This document shows positions 17,220 to 25,816 of a stretch of 64,000 bases of DNA, in pieces (positions within the stretch are counted from its first letter, which is position 1; every line of letters begins with the position of its first letter). The position numbers and the translations under genes were made by a program. The notes under the pieces are model-generated. The model was not told the DNA's origin and did no database searches. It saw only the letters and a list, made by a program, of their open reading frames with translations. The stretch covers positions 248,001 to 312,000 of the forward strand of contig NZ_LOKX01000034.1 in NCBI RefSeq assembly GCF_002211285.1, written 5' to 3'. Source of the DNA: Rhizobium sp. R635. GTDB taxonomy: Bacteria; Pseudomonadota; Alphaproteobacteria; Rhizobiales; Rhizobiaceae.

Positions 17220-17999
17220 TCAGGTGGAAAACAGATGCACCTGGCCCTGCCAGAAACGGGCGGCGGTGAGCTTGCCGCTGCGATAGGCGCGCGTATCGAG
17301 ATTGAGCCGCCTCCGCCGGATATCGGGCTCGTCGTTCGGCGTATGGCCGTGGACGACGAGCTTCGGCAGGGGCACCCTGCTTTCCAGAAAACGGTGGCGG
17401 ATGAGGACCAGGTCCTCGTCCGTTTGCGCGGCAAGCGGCAGCGCAGGATCGATGCCGGCGTGCACGAAGACCGCATGGGGCGTGTCCAGCATCACGGGCA
17501 TCGCCCGCATGAAATCGATATGCGTGCGCGGCAGCGAATGACGGATGAAAGCGTCGAGCTTCGCGCCGGACGGGAAGATCAGCGGCAGATGCTCCGGATC
17601 GAGGCCATAGGACTTGAGCAGTTCCGCCGAGCCCATCCGCATCCAGTCGTCAAAGGAAGCCCAGCCGTCGATATAGTCGAGCATGGCGATTTCATGATTG
17701 CCGACAAGGCAGATGCGCTCGAAACCATCGGGCAGCGGGTCCATCAAATGGCTGATGACTTGCGCCGATTCCGGACCGCGGTCGATATAATCGCCGAGCA
17801 TCACGATCAGCTTGCGCCCCGGCAGCCGCGCGCCATCGCTCAGGATCGCCTCCTCGGCTTTCACGAGCAGATCGTACCGGCCGTGAACATCGCCGATCGC
17901 ATAGGTCGGGATATCGGCGATTTCAAGCGTCGGACGCGGTCTCGGCTGGCGCCCCATTTTCCAAACCTCGCTGTCGCGGGCGAGAGAGTCGCTCATCAT
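17220..17999 (-). CDS. Serine/threonine protein phosphatase-like metallophosphoesterase (PPP family)
   Basis: The 259-residue enzyme shows the full PPP metal-binding series: GDVHGR near residue 38, GDYIDRG near 69, GNHE near 100, then VFVHAGIDP and VVHGHTPN supplying late histidines. It is a dinuclear-metal phosphoesterase of the bacterial PrpA/ApaH-related type. The substrate could be phosphoprotein or a small molecule such as a dinucleotide. Two adjacent ATGs make the start uncertain by one codon. It converges with the RND permease 9 bp away and is probably monocistronic. Confidence 0.9.
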   Translation of the reverse strand: MMSDSLARDSEVWKMGRQPRPRPTLEIADIPTYAIGDVHGRYDLLVKAEEAILSDGARLPGRKLIVMLGDYIDRGPESAQVISHLMDPLPDGFERICLVGNHEIAMLDYIDGWASFDDWMRMGSAELLKSYGLDPEHLPLIFPSGAKLDAFIRHSLPRTHIDFMRAMPVMLDTPHAVFVHAGIDPALPLAAQTDEDLVLIRHRFLESRVPLPKLVVHGHTPNDEPDIRRRRLNLDTRAYRSGKLTAARFWQGQVHLFST

Positions 18000-18159
18000 G
18001 TGTCTCGATCAGATTGTCCCTAGTTGGCCCTAAGTAGAGCAGAGGACAAGCCGATCAAGTTGGTAAGAAAATTCAAAGCTTTCGGGTTTCGTAGAAAAAC
18101 CGGCCTTATCATTCGAGGAGCAATCCCTCACTCCTGTAGCCATCGAGGAAGAGTGACCG

Positions 18160-19284
18160 ATGGGAACGGTATCGCAGTTTCAAGATAGCCTCAGGCCTCC
18201 CGCGCATCGCATCGAAAGCGAAGAAGAGGCGATATCGACGGCCCGCGATCTCGCCGCCGCATTCCGGCGTCAGGCGAGCGAACGTGACATCAACCGCATC
18301 CTGCCGCATGCCGAATTCGACGCGCTGTCGGCGTCGGGGCTGACGGCAATCACCGTTCCGCCCGAATATGAAGGGCTCGACGTGTCGAACGCCCTGCTCG
18401 CCGAGATCGTGGCGATCATCGCCGAGGGCGACGCCTCGATCGGCGAGGGGCTGGAAAACCATTTCTGCGTGCTGGAGACGCTGCGCATCCAGGCCTCGGA
18501 GGATCTGAAGGCATCGCTGTTTGCCCGCGCGCTGCTCGGCGACCGCTTCGCCGCCGCAACTATCGCCGAGGGCGCCGAACTATCGGCCGAAGGGCCGGGT
18601 TATCACCTCAGCGGGCGCACACGGCAGGCGCCCGGCATCCTCTTCGCCGATTGGATCGCCGCTGCCGCCACCGCCCCGCCCAGCCGCCCGGTCACGCTCT
18701 ACCTCGCATGCGCCCACGAAGGCATCCAGGTTGTCGACGATTGGGACGGCTTCGGCCAGCGCACGAACGGATCGGCGACAGCGATCGTCGGCCAGTTCCA
18801 CGTCAATGCCGATACGATCGCGCCTGCCCCCTCCTTCGAATATTCGACCGGCGTCTCGCTCGCCCTGCTGCTCAAGGCCGGCGTGAGCCTCGGCATCGCG
18901 CGCGCCGCATGGACGGACCTGTTGAACACGATCGGCGACCGCACCACCGTCCTCGCACGGCTCGGCGAACACGCCATGCGCATCGAAACGACGGCGGCAG
19001 CCCTGGAACGGGCCGGCCGCAAACTCGACATCGCTCAGGTCAATCCTGTGGAAGCCGCGATGGCGGACGCGCACTTCTCCACGTCGGCGGCCGCGATCGC
19101 CGCTGGCGAAACGGCGCTCGCCACTGCAAACGCGCTGTTCGAACTTGCCGGGCAAACATCGGCCGGCATCGGGCTCAATCTCGACCGCCATTGGCGCAAC
19201 GCCCGCATCCACGCGCTGTCGCTGCCGAGAGATAGACTGCTACGCGCGGCCGGCGACTCTGTCACGAAGCCCGACGAGGCTTGA
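18160..19284 (+). CDS. Acyl-CoA dehydrogenase-fold flavoprotein, SfnB/DszC-like monooxygenase
   Basis: The 374-residue protein has the all-alpha/beta-barrel/alpha plan of acyl-CoA dehydrogenases but resembles the reduced-flavin monooxygenase branch (SfnB, DszC) used to gain sulfur from organosulfur compounds. The N-terminal helical region includes GLTAITVPPEYEGLDVSN, typical of the group. The middle barrel runs from about 120 to 225, and the C-terminus contains DRHWRNARIHALS, a motif shared with that branch. A GAGGAAGAG site supports the start. It converges with an Rrf2 regulator. The substrate is unproven. Confidence 0.8.
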   Translation: MGTVSQFQDSLRPPAHRIESEEEAISTARDLAAAFRRQASERDINRILPHAEFDALSASGLTAITVPPEYEGLDVSNALLAEIVAIIAEGDASIGEGLENHFCVLETLRIQASEDLKASLFARALLGDRFAAATIAEGAELSAEGPGYHLSGRTRQAPGILFADWIAAAATAPPSRPVTLYLACAHEGIQVVDDWDGFGQRTNGSATAIVGQFHVNADTIAPAPSFEYSTGVSLALLLKAGVSLGIARAAWTDLLNTIGDRTTVLARLGEHAMRIETTAAALERAGRKLDIAQVNPVEAAMADAHFSTSAAAIAAGETALATANALFELAGQTSAGIGLNLDRHWRNARIHALSLPRDRLLRAAGDSVTKPDEA

Positions 19285-19328
19285 CGTCATCCGGCACTGC
19301 GCCGCGGTTTTGGGTGGAAATCAGCAGA

Positions 19329-19793
19329 TCAGCTGGCGGCGGAGATCGGAAATTCTTCCTTCTCGGCTTCGATGCGGCCGCCGTCGGAAACGAATTGTTC
19401 GAGGCTCATATTGTCGAGAATGGCGGCGATCGCGTCCCGGACATCGGTCATCGAGCGCCGCACCTGACAGGTTTCCGGATCGGCGCAGTCGTCGCAGGCC
19501 TCGAAAGCCGTGCGGCTGGCGCAGCGGATCGGCGCCAACGGCCCGTCCAATGTGCGGATGACGTGACCGATGCGGATTTCCGAGGCCGGCCGCGACAGGG
19601 AATAGCCCCCGCCCGGTCCCTTCTTCGAGCGCAGGATGCCGACATTGCGCAGTTCGAGCAGGATCGTATCGAGGAACTTCTTCGGGATATTGTTGCGTGA
19701 CGCGATGTCGTTGATGAAGGCGGTTTCTCCCGGCGCCAGCCGCGCCAGATCGACCAGCGCCTTCAGCCCGTATTTTCCCTTTTTCGTCAGCAT
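19329..19793 (-). CDS. Rrf2-family transcriptional regulator with conserved cysteines
   Basis: The 154-residue protein begins MLTKKGKYGLKALVDLARL and has the Rrf2 winged helix with KKFLDTILLELRNVGIL and SKKGPGGGYSLSR. The C-terminal half has four cysteines (CASRTAFEACDDCADPETC), the region that holds a [2Fe-2S] cluster in IscR and RsrR. The protein may thus sense redox, iron or cysteine status, though some relatives (CymR) bind no cluster. I chose this ATG because the family begins here; an earlier in-frame start at 19844 adds unconserved sequence. The SfnB-like neighbour hints at a sulfur link. Confidence 0.88.
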   Translation of the reverse strand: MLTKKGKYGLKALVDLARLAPGETAFINDIASRNNIPKKFLDTILLELRNVGILRSKKGPGGGYSLSRPASEIRIGHVIRTLDGPLAPIRCASRTAFEACDDCADPETCQVRRSMTDVRDAIAAILDNMSLEQFVSDGGRIEAEKEEFPISAAS

Positions 19794-19873
19794 CGTCGTC
19801 GCCTTGTGGAAATCGCAGTATTCACCCTGCCCAATAGCAGGCAAATAGCGCCAAACGCGTGAACATACAATAA

Positions 19874-19899
19874 AATAGCTATTATTTATAGCTTATATT
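19874..19899. promoter_or_regulatory. AT-rich palindrome upstream of the Rrf2 gene
   Basis: AATAGCTATT (19874-19883) is a perfect palindrome, closely followed by ATAGCTTAT. The element lies about 80 bp before the Rrf2 start, between it and the SDR stop, in otherwise GC-rich DNA. It may be the regulator's own operator or a promoter core. Confidence 0.35.
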
Positions 19900-19958
19900 G
19901 GCAACGTCCACAGGCCGAACCCGCAACTCTACAAAGAACCGGCTGCCGTCAACCACGC

Positions 19959-20747
19959 TCAGATCGTCTTCAGCATGCCGCCGTCGACGAAATAGGTCGA
20001 GCCGATGCAGTAGCTCGCACGCTCCGAACTCAGGAAGACGAAGACGTTTGCCAGTTCCTCGGGCGTGCCGAAACGTTTGGAAGCGGCGTGTTCGTTGGCG
20101 ACGCTCTGCAGGTAGCCTTCCCAGTTGCCGCCGCTTTCGGCCGTCAGCTGCTTGGCGGTCTTGATCCAGTCGGGCGTCAGGATCAGCCCGGCATTGACGC
20201 AGTTGACGCGGATATTGTCCTGGATGAGTTCGGTCGAAAGCGTCTTCGAAAACATCATCAATGCCGATTTGCTGACATTGTAGATCGGTTCGTACCACAG
20301 CGGCTGGACGGCGCAAATGGAGGCATTGTGCAGGATCACTCCACCGCCGCGTTTCTTCATCTGCGGCGCGATGCCGCGCGCAAGCCTGACGGCGGCCATC
20401 ACATGCAGGTCCCAATAGGCCTGCCACTTCTCGTCCGGCGCCTCCATGACGGTCTCGTTCGATCCGGTGCCGGCGTTGTTGATGAGGATATCGGCGCCGC
20501 CCTTTTCGGCAGCCGCCGCAATGATCGCCTCCGTTCCCGCAGCCGTCGCGACGTCGGCAACGACGGCGGTGGCGCTGACGCCGAATTTCTCGGCAATGCG
20601 GGCGGCCTCCGCCTCCAGACGATCGCCGCCGCGCGCAGCCAGCACGAGATCCGCGCCCTCAGCCGCCAGCCCCTCGGCGATCGCCAGCCCGATGCCGACA
20701 GACGCGCCCGTTATGACGGCGATCTTTCCCTTCAATCCCAGATCCAT
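19959..20747 (-). CDS. Short-chain dehydrogenase/reductase
   Basis: The 262-residue SDR has TGASVGIG near residue 14, NNAGTG near 90, HNASICAV with the catalytic serine and YNVSK near 158. It ends in GSTYFVDGGMLKTI. The start follows a GGGAGGAAG ribosome site; the upstream extension to 20873 is unlikely. It is divergent from the hydroxypyruvate-isomerase-like gene 140 bp away. Substrate is not predictable. Confidence 0.9.
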   Translation of the reverse strand: MDLGLKGKIAVITGASVGIGLAIAEGLAAEGADLVLAARGGDRLEAEAARIAEKFGVSATAVVADVATAAGTEAIIAAAAEKGGADILINNAGTGSNETVMEAPDEKWQAYWDLHVMAAVRLARGIAPQMKKRGGGVILHNASICAVQPLWYEPIYNVSKSALMMFSKTLSTELIQDNIRVNCVNAGLILTPDWIKTAKQLTAESGGNWEGYLQSVANEHAASKRFGTPEELANVFVFLSSERASYCIGSTYFVDGGMLKTI

Positions 20748-20887
20748 GTCTTCCTCCCGAAGCGGCCAGCGACCCTGACCATATAGGACGAGTGTTTCGC
20801 CAATGAATCCGGGCGTCAAGCATCCAAACGCCTCTTGCGGCAGGCTCCGTTCTGTCGCAGCCTGCATCCGCACCGGGAGGAATTTTC

Positions 20888-21658
20888 ATGCGACGTTATT
20901 CAGCCTGCATCGAATGGCTGTTTGCCGAAGGTGGCGACAGCTTTCCCGACCGCATCCGCCGCGCCCATGCCGGCGGCCTGACGGCGGCCGAATTCTGGCG
21001 CTGGACCGACAAGGATCTGGATGCGATCGAGGCGGCGCTGAAGGAAACCGGTGTCGTCGTCACCAGCCTCGTCGCCGAGCCGATGATCGCGCTGACCGAT
21101 GCCACCAACCGGCAGACCTGGCTGGCGGGCCTTGCCGAATCCGTCACTGTTGCCAAGCGTCTCGGCGCGCCGGTGTTGATCGCCCAGGCCGGCGACGATC
21201 TCCCCGGCCGCAGCCGTGAAGAACAGCGCCGGGCGCTCACCGAAACACTGAAAGCAGCCGCCGATATCTTGAAAGGCAGCGGTGTGCGGCTCGGCGTCGA
21301 GCCGCTCAACATCCGCATCGACCATGTCGGCTATTTCCTCGATTCGACCCGCGAAGGCCTCGACATCGTCGACGACGTCGCCCACCCCGAGATCGGCATC
21401 GTCTACGACATTTACCATTCCGCCGTGATGGACGAACGCACCGAAGACGTGCTGGACGGCCGTCTCGACCGTGTTTTCCACGTCCATGTCGCCGATCACC
21501 CCGGCCGCAACGAACCGGGCTCCGGCGGCATCGACCTCGCCCATCGACTCAACTGGATCTTCGCCAACGGCTATGACGGCGCCGTCGGCCTGGAATACCG
21601 ACCGACCACATCCGGCGCGGACGCGGTCAGGGCCGCGATTGCCTCGCTCGGCGGCTAA
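20888..21658 (+). CDS. TIM-barrel isomerase, hydroxypyruvate isomerase-like
   Basis: This 256-residue member of the xylose-isomerase-like TIM-barrel family resembles hydroxypyruvate isomerase and related sugar epimerases. Metal and active-site segments are visible: GVEPLN near residue 138 (glutamate), GIVYDIYHSAVMD near 175 (aspartate and histidine), FHVHVADHPGRNEPGSGGID near 200 and a final VGLEYRP glutamate. A GGGAGGA site precedes the ATG. It stands alone, divergent from an SDR and overlapping the stop of the AhpD-like gene by 4 bp at its 3' end. The exact substrate is uncertain. Confidence 0.8.
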   Translation: MRRYSACIEWLFAEGGDSFPDRIRRAHAGGLTAAEFWRWTDKDLDAIEAALKETGVVVTSLVAEPMIALTDATNRQTWLAGLAESVTVAKRLGAPVLIAQAGDDLPGRSREEQRRALTETLKAAADILKGSGVRLGVEPLNIRIDHVGYFLDSTREGLDIVDDVAHPEIGIVYDIYHSAVMDERTEDVLDGRLDRVFHVHVADHPGRNEPGSGGIDLAHRLNWIFANGYDGAVGLEYRPTTSGADAVRAAIASLGG

Positions 21659-22188
21659 GCTGAGCCGGCTTCCGCGAAGGCTTCGAGCTCCGGGTCGAAT
21701 TCGACCTCGACGACGTTGTTGAAAACGGCGGTCGCCAGCATGATGCCGGCAAAGGCAACGAGATCGACGAGCGCCTTGGTCTCGTAGCGCTCTTTCAGCT
21801 CCGCCCAGAGCTCGGCCGGAACGGCGTTGGAATCGGCGACAACAGCCCTGCCGAAGGCGGCGAGCAGCGCTTCCGCCTGGGAAAGCTCCAGCGCGTCGGG
21901 ATTAAAACCCTTGTTGATCAAGGCACGGCGAAAGAAGGTGACGGCGATCTTCGATTTCGCCGCCTTCGAGATCGCAAGCGAGAAGATCCAGATCTCCCGG
22001 TCGCTGATGACCGGATCGAGTTCGGCCCGCAGCGTGAACCATTCGGCGTAGATGCGATGGGCGACCGGCGAATGCAGCAGCGTCCGCTTCATGTTGGTCA
22101 TGCGCCCGCGCAGCCTGATTTCCTCGTCATGCGCGGCCCGAACCTCTGGCGAAGCGGTATCGTAATCGATCTGCGGGAGATGGCTCAT
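21655..22188 (-). CDS. Carboxymuconolactone decarboxylase/AhpD-like protein
   Basis: The 177-residue protein is helical and fits the AhpD-like (CMD) superfamily: TLLHSPVAHRIYAEWFTLRAEL near 35-55 and REIWIFSLAISKAAKS near 60-75. The CxxC redox pair of true AhpD is absent, so an alkylhydroperoxidase role is not supported. An alternative start at 22230 has a better ribosome site (GGGAG) and adds 14 residues. It is divergent from the cupin gene. Function is unknown. Confidence 0.7.
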   Translation of the reverse strand: MSHLPQIDYDTASPEVRAAHDEEIRLRGRMTNMKRTLLHSPVAHRIYAEWFTLRAELDPVISDREIWIFSLAISKAAKSKIAVTFFRRALINKGFNPDALELSQAEALLAAFGRAVVADSNAVPAELWAELKERYETKALVDLVAFAGIMLATAVFNNVVEVEFDPELEAFAEAGSA

Positions 22189-22277
22189 TGGCTGCTCTTT
22201 CTGATGCCTGAGGTAAATCCGCTTGGCCATCGTGCGGCTCCCGCCTAGATTGATCAAATCCAAGGTGGAGGCAAGGC

Positions 22278-22751
22278 ATGAGCGGCGACCACGAGCATTC
22301 TCACATCGACTGGCGCGAACACGGCGTCAAGGTCATTCCCGGCAATTCGCTCGATCCGAACACCGCACAGACACCGGGCATGAACCGCGCCACCGCAATC
22401 AACCATGCGCGCGCCGGCGCCGAGAAGATCTGGGCCGGCACGGTGACGATCCATGCCAATGCCAAGACCGGCGCCCACCATCACGGCGATCTCGAAAGCA
22501 TCATCTACGTCGTCAAGGGCAAGGCCCGCATGCGCTGGGGCGAGCATCTGGAATATACGGCCGAGGCCGGCCCCGGCGATTTCATCTACGTCCCGCCCTT
22601 CGTGCCGCACCAGGAGATCAATGCCAGCCGCGACGAGACGCTGGAATGCGTGCTCGTCCGCTCAGGCCAGGAATCGGTCGTCGTCAACCTGGATATCGAA
22701 CCGGTCGAGAAACCGGAAGACGTCCCCTGGATCGATCCCATCCACCGCTGA
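22278..22751 (+). CDS. Cupin-domain protein
   Basis: The 157-residue single-domain cupin has motif 1 as AHHHGDLESIIYVVKGKARM (three histidines and a glutamate for metal binding) near 68-88 and motif 2 around GDFIYVPPFVPHQEIN near 104-119. It probably binds Fe, Mn or Ni in the cytoplasm; enzymatic and purely structural roles are both possible. It is divergent from the AhpD-like gene, with 89 bp between, and converges with ugpC. Confidence 0.85.
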   Translation: MSGDHEHSHIDWREHGVKVIPGNSLDPNTAQTPGMNRATAINHARAGAEKIWAGTVTIHANAKTGAHHHGDLESIIYVVKGKARMRWGEHLEYTAEAGPGDFIYVPPFVPHQEINASRDETLECVLVRSGQESVVVNLDIEPVEKPEDVPWIDPIHR

Positions 22752-22757
22752 CGCCGC

Positions 22758-23867
22758 TCAGGCGTGAACGGCACCGGCGCTGTTCATGGCGGGGTTCTCG
22801 ATGATCCGACCGGTGTCGGCGGCATAGAGGTGGATCGCATTGTGATCGATCGCGATGCCGATCGGATCACCCGATTTCACCGTCACCGCCTCGGTCAGCG
22901 CCACGGCAAAGGGCAGCCCGTCGAAATCGGCGTGAACGACGCGGCTTGCGCCGAGCTCTTCGATGAAATCGGCCGTTGCCACCAATGCGCCGGGCGCATC
23001 CGGCGCGACCAGCCGGGCAGCCTCGGCGCGCATGCCGAGCACGACGCGTTTGCCCTTCAGCGGTGCGGCGCGTTCGCGCGGGAGCGCAATTTTGCGGGTC
23101 TGGTCGTAGACGAAGACGCCTTCATCGTTGATCGTGCCTTCGAGCAGGTTCATCGCCGGCGTGCCGACGAAACCGGCGACGAAGCGCGAGACCGGATGAT
23201 GATAGACCTCTTCCGGCGTGCCGACCTGCTCCACCCTGCCGCCGTTCATCACCACCAGCCGGTCGGCCAGCGTCATCGCCTCCGTCTGGTCATGCGTGAC
23301 GAAGATCGAGGTGGCGCCGAGGCGCCGGTGGAGACGGCGGATTTCGGCGCGCATGGCGATGCGCAGCTTGGCATCGAGGTTCGACAGCGGCTCGTCGAAG
23401 AGGAACACCTTCGGCTCGCGGATCATCGCGCGCCCCATGGCGACGCGCTGACGCTGGCCGCCGGAAAGAGCGGCGGGGCGGCGGTCGAGGAAAGGTTCGA
23501 GGCTGAGCGCCTTGGCGACTTCGGCGATGCGCCGATTGCGCTCCGCCTTCGCGACGCCCGCGACCTTCAAGGCGTAGCCGATATTCTCGGCGACCGTCAT
23601 ATGCGGATAGAGCGCGTAGTTCTGGAACACCATGGCGCAGCCGCGCTCGCGCGGCTCCAGCTTGTTGACGACGCGGCCATCTATGGCGATTTCGCCGCCG
23701 CTGATTTCCTCCAGGCCGGCGATCATGCGCAGCAGCGTGGACTTGCCGCAGCCGGAGGGGCCGAGGATGACGATGAATTCGCCGGACTGGATCTCCAGAT
23801 CGACGCCATGAACGACGGGATGTTTGCCGTAGCTCTTCTTCACATCACGGATTGAGATCGGTGCCAC
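22758..23867 (-). CDS. ugpC: sn-glycerol-3-phosphate ABC importer, ATP-binding protein
   Basis: The 369-residue ATPase powers the Ugp importer. It has Walker A GPSGCGKST near residue 37, the Q-loop FQNYALYPHMTV, signature LSGGQRQR near 135, Walker B VFLFDEPLSNLDA near 155, the H-loop VTHDQTEAMT and a C-terminal regulatory TOBE-type domain from about 240. Translation starts at GTG (23865-23867), with AAGGA 8 bases upstream. It is the last gene of ugpBAEC, 12 bp after ugpE. Confidence 0.92.
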   Translation of the reverse strand: MAPISIRDVKKSYGKHPVVHGVDLEIQSGEFIVILGPSGCGKSTLLRMIAGLEEISGGEIAIDGRVVNKLEPRERGCAMVFQNYALYPHMTVAENIGYALKVAGVAKAERNRRIAEVAKALSLEPFLDRRPAALSGGQRQRVAMGRAMIREPKVFLFDEPLSNLDAKLRIAMRAEIRRLHRRLGATSIFVTHDQTEAMTLADRLVVMNGGRVEQVGTPEEVYHHPVSRFVAGFVGTPAMNLLEGTINDEGVFVYDQTRKIALPRERAAPLKGKRVVLGMRAEAARLVAPDAPGALVATADFIEELGASRVVHADFDGLPFAVALTEAVTVKSGDPIGIAIDHNAIHLYAADTGRIIENPAMNSAGAVHA

Positions 23868-23879
23868 AGGACTGTTCCT

Positions 23880-24794
23880 TCACTTCTCGGTGGAGATGAG
23901 GCCACGCACGAACCAGCGCTGCATCAGGATGACGAGCACCAGCGGCGGCGACATGATGATAAGTGTGCCTGCCATGGCGACGTTCCAGTCGGGCAGGCCG
24001 AATTCGGACGGGATGAGGGTCTTGAGCTGCGTCACCGCAATGCCGAAATTCGGATCGGTGGTGACGAGCAGCGGCCAGAGATACTGGTTCCAGGCCCAGA
24101 CGAACATGATGGTGAAGAGCGCGATCATGTTGGAGCGCGACAGCGGCAGCAATATATCGATGAAGAAGCGGACGGCGCCGGCGCCGTCCATCTTCGTGGC
24201 CTCGGCGAGTTCGTCGGGAACGGTCAGGTAGAACTGGCGGTAGAGGAAGGTGCCGGTCGCGGTGGCGACGAGCGGCGCCACGAGGCCGGTATAGGAATTC
24301 AGCAGGCCCCATTCGAGCTTGATCTGGATGCCGGACACCCAGGCGACGAGCGCGGTAATTCCCGTGATATCGAGGATCGCCTGGAACGGCGCCAGTGCAT
24401 TGGCAGCAATCGAATAGGTCGGCACGATGCGGACTTCGAGCGGCAGCATCAGGGTGATGAAGATGATCCAGAAGATCAGATACCGGCCGCGGAAGCGGAA
24501 ATAGACGATCGAGAAGGCGGCCATCGCGGAAAGGATGACCTTGCCGGCGGCGACCGACGTGGCGAAGATGATGCTGTGAAGCAGCTTGTTGCCGAGATCG
24601 GCGCGCACCCAGGCTTCATGCGCGTTTTCCCAGAAATGCGAGCTCGGCATCAGCGGCAACGGCACGCGATTGACCGTCTCCAGATCGAGCGTCGATGCGA
24701 TGATGACGATGGCGAAAGGCAGAAGCGCGATCACCATGCCGAGCGCCAGGAGCGTGTAGCAGACGAAATTGAATATCGGCGTGCGTTCGATCAT
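23880..24794 (-). CDS. ugpE: sn-glycerol-3-phosphate ABC importer, permease UgpE
   Basis: The 304-residue inner-membrane protein has six hydrophobic segments and the permease EAA loop EATKMDGAGAVRFFIDILLP near 205-225, which contacts UgpC. It pairs with UgpA to form the channel. Sequence features such as FWENAHEAWVRADLG after the first helix fit UgpE rather than a generic sugar permease. It lies 10 bp after ugpA. Confidence 0.9.
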   Translation of the reverse strand: MIERTPIFNFVCYTLLALGMVIALLPFAIVIIASTLDLETVNRVPLPLMPSSHFWENAHEAWVRADLGNKLLHSIIFATSVAAGKVILSAMAAFSIVYFRFRGRYLIFWIIFITLMLPLEVRIVPTYSIAANALAPFQAILDITGITALVAWVSGIQIKLEWGLLNSYTGLVAPLVATATGTFLYRQFYLTVPDELAEATKMDGAGAVRFFIDILLPLSRSNMIALFTIMFVWAWNQYLWPLLVTTDPNFGIAVTQLKTLIPSEFGLPDWNVAMAGTLIIMSPPLVLVILMQRWFVRGLISTEK

Positions 24795-24804
24795 GTCCGC
24801 GACC

Positions 24805-25689
24805 TCACTTGTAATGCACGCGCCGCTCGATGAAGCGGAACTGGAAAATGGTGAGAAGGACGACGAGCGCCATGAGGATGATCGACTGGGCGGCGGCGCC
24901 GGAATAATCGAGCCCCCTGAAGCCGTCGAAATAGATCTTGTAGACCATGAGTTCCGTCGCGCGGGCCGGGCCGCCCTGCGTCATGACGTCGACGATACCG
25001 AAAGAATCCTGGAAGCTTTCGGTGATGTTGATGACCAGCAGGAAAAACAAGGTCGGCGTCAAGAGCGGCAGCTGGAGGTCCCACATGCGGCGCAGCGGCC
25101 CCGATCCATCCATGGCGGCCGCTTCGATCAGCGAGCGGGGGATGCCCTGGAGAGCGGAGAGGAAGAAGATGAAGTTATAGCCGATATATTTCCAGGAAAA
25201 GGCGACGATGACGGCGATCATCGCGTCCTTGCCGTCAAGCGCCGGGTTCCAGAGGCCCGGCCAGACCTGATTGATGACGGAGAGAAGGCCGGCCTCCGGC
25301 GCCAGGATGAAGCGGAAGGCGAGACCGAGAGCGGGAGCGGCGATCGCGTAAGGCCAGATGAAGACCGACCGGTAGATTTTGTGGCCGCGCAGTTCACGAT
25401 CCGTCAAAAGCGCCAGGATGAGCGCCAGCCCCATGGCAATGATCGTCGAGCTGAAGCCGAAGACCATGCTGCGGGTAATCGATTCCCAATAGATCGGGTC
25501 GCTGAGCAGCAGCTTGAAATTGTCGAAGCCGACCCAGGCGTTGCCGCCGCCCCATGGCTGCTCGAGCGTGAAAGCCCAATAAAGCGCCTGCGCGCTCGGC
25601 CAATAGAAGAAGACGAAGATCAGCAACAGCATCGGGAATGCGAAGAGCAGGCCGATCGTCGTCGAGGAGAAAGTGACGCGCTTTTCCAT
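24805..25689 (-). CDS. ugpA: sn-glycerol-3-phosphate ABC importer, permease UgpA
   Basis: The 294-residue partner permease has six membrane helices and an EAA loop, LIEAAAMDGSGPLRRMWDLQLPLL, near residues 185-208. It includes FFYWPSAQALYWAFTLEQPWGG near the N-terminus, typical of UgpA. It sits between ugpB (127 bp upstream, with a stem-loop in the gap) and ugpE. Confidence 0.9.
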   Translation of the reverse strand: MEKRVTFSSTTIGLLFAFPMLLLIFVFFYWPSAQALYWAFTLEQPWGGGNAWVGFDNFKLLLSDPIYWESITRSMVFGFSSTIIAMGLALILALLTDRELRGHKIYRSVFIWPYAIAAPALGLAFRFILAPEAGLLSVINQVWPGLWNPALDGKDAMIAVIVAFSWKYIGYNFIFFLSALQGIPRSLIEAAAMDGSGPLRRMWDLQLPLLTPTLFFLLVINITESFQDSFGIVDVMTQGGPARATELMVYKIYFDGFRGLDYSGAAAQSIILMALVVLLTIFQFRFIERRVHYK

Positions 25690-25771
25690 GGGTGGTCGTT
25701 TTCGCCCAGATTTGCTTTAGGCGCGGGCAACAGCTTTGCATCCGCGACCGATGAGAGAGCTTACAAAGACA

Positions 25772-25799
25772 CACCCGGCGCGCGCAAGGCGGCCGGGTG
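25772..25799 (-). terminator. Stem-loop between ugpB and ugpA
   Basis: CACCCGGC (25772-25779) and GCCGGGTG (25792-25799) form an 8-bp GC-rich stem with a 12-base loop, 17 bp after the ugpB stop. In the minus direction it is followed by TGTCTTTG, with no real T-run. It is more likely an RNA-stabilising or attenuating element raising binding protein over permease than a full terminator. Confidence 0.55.
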
Positions 25800-25816
25800 C
25801 GGCTGATATCGGACGA

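Noticed and set aside
19329..19793. Rrf2 protein as RirA, the rhizobial iron regulator
   Set aside because: RirA begins with a different conserved N-terminus; the opening KKGKYGLKALVDLARL fits another Rrf2 branch.
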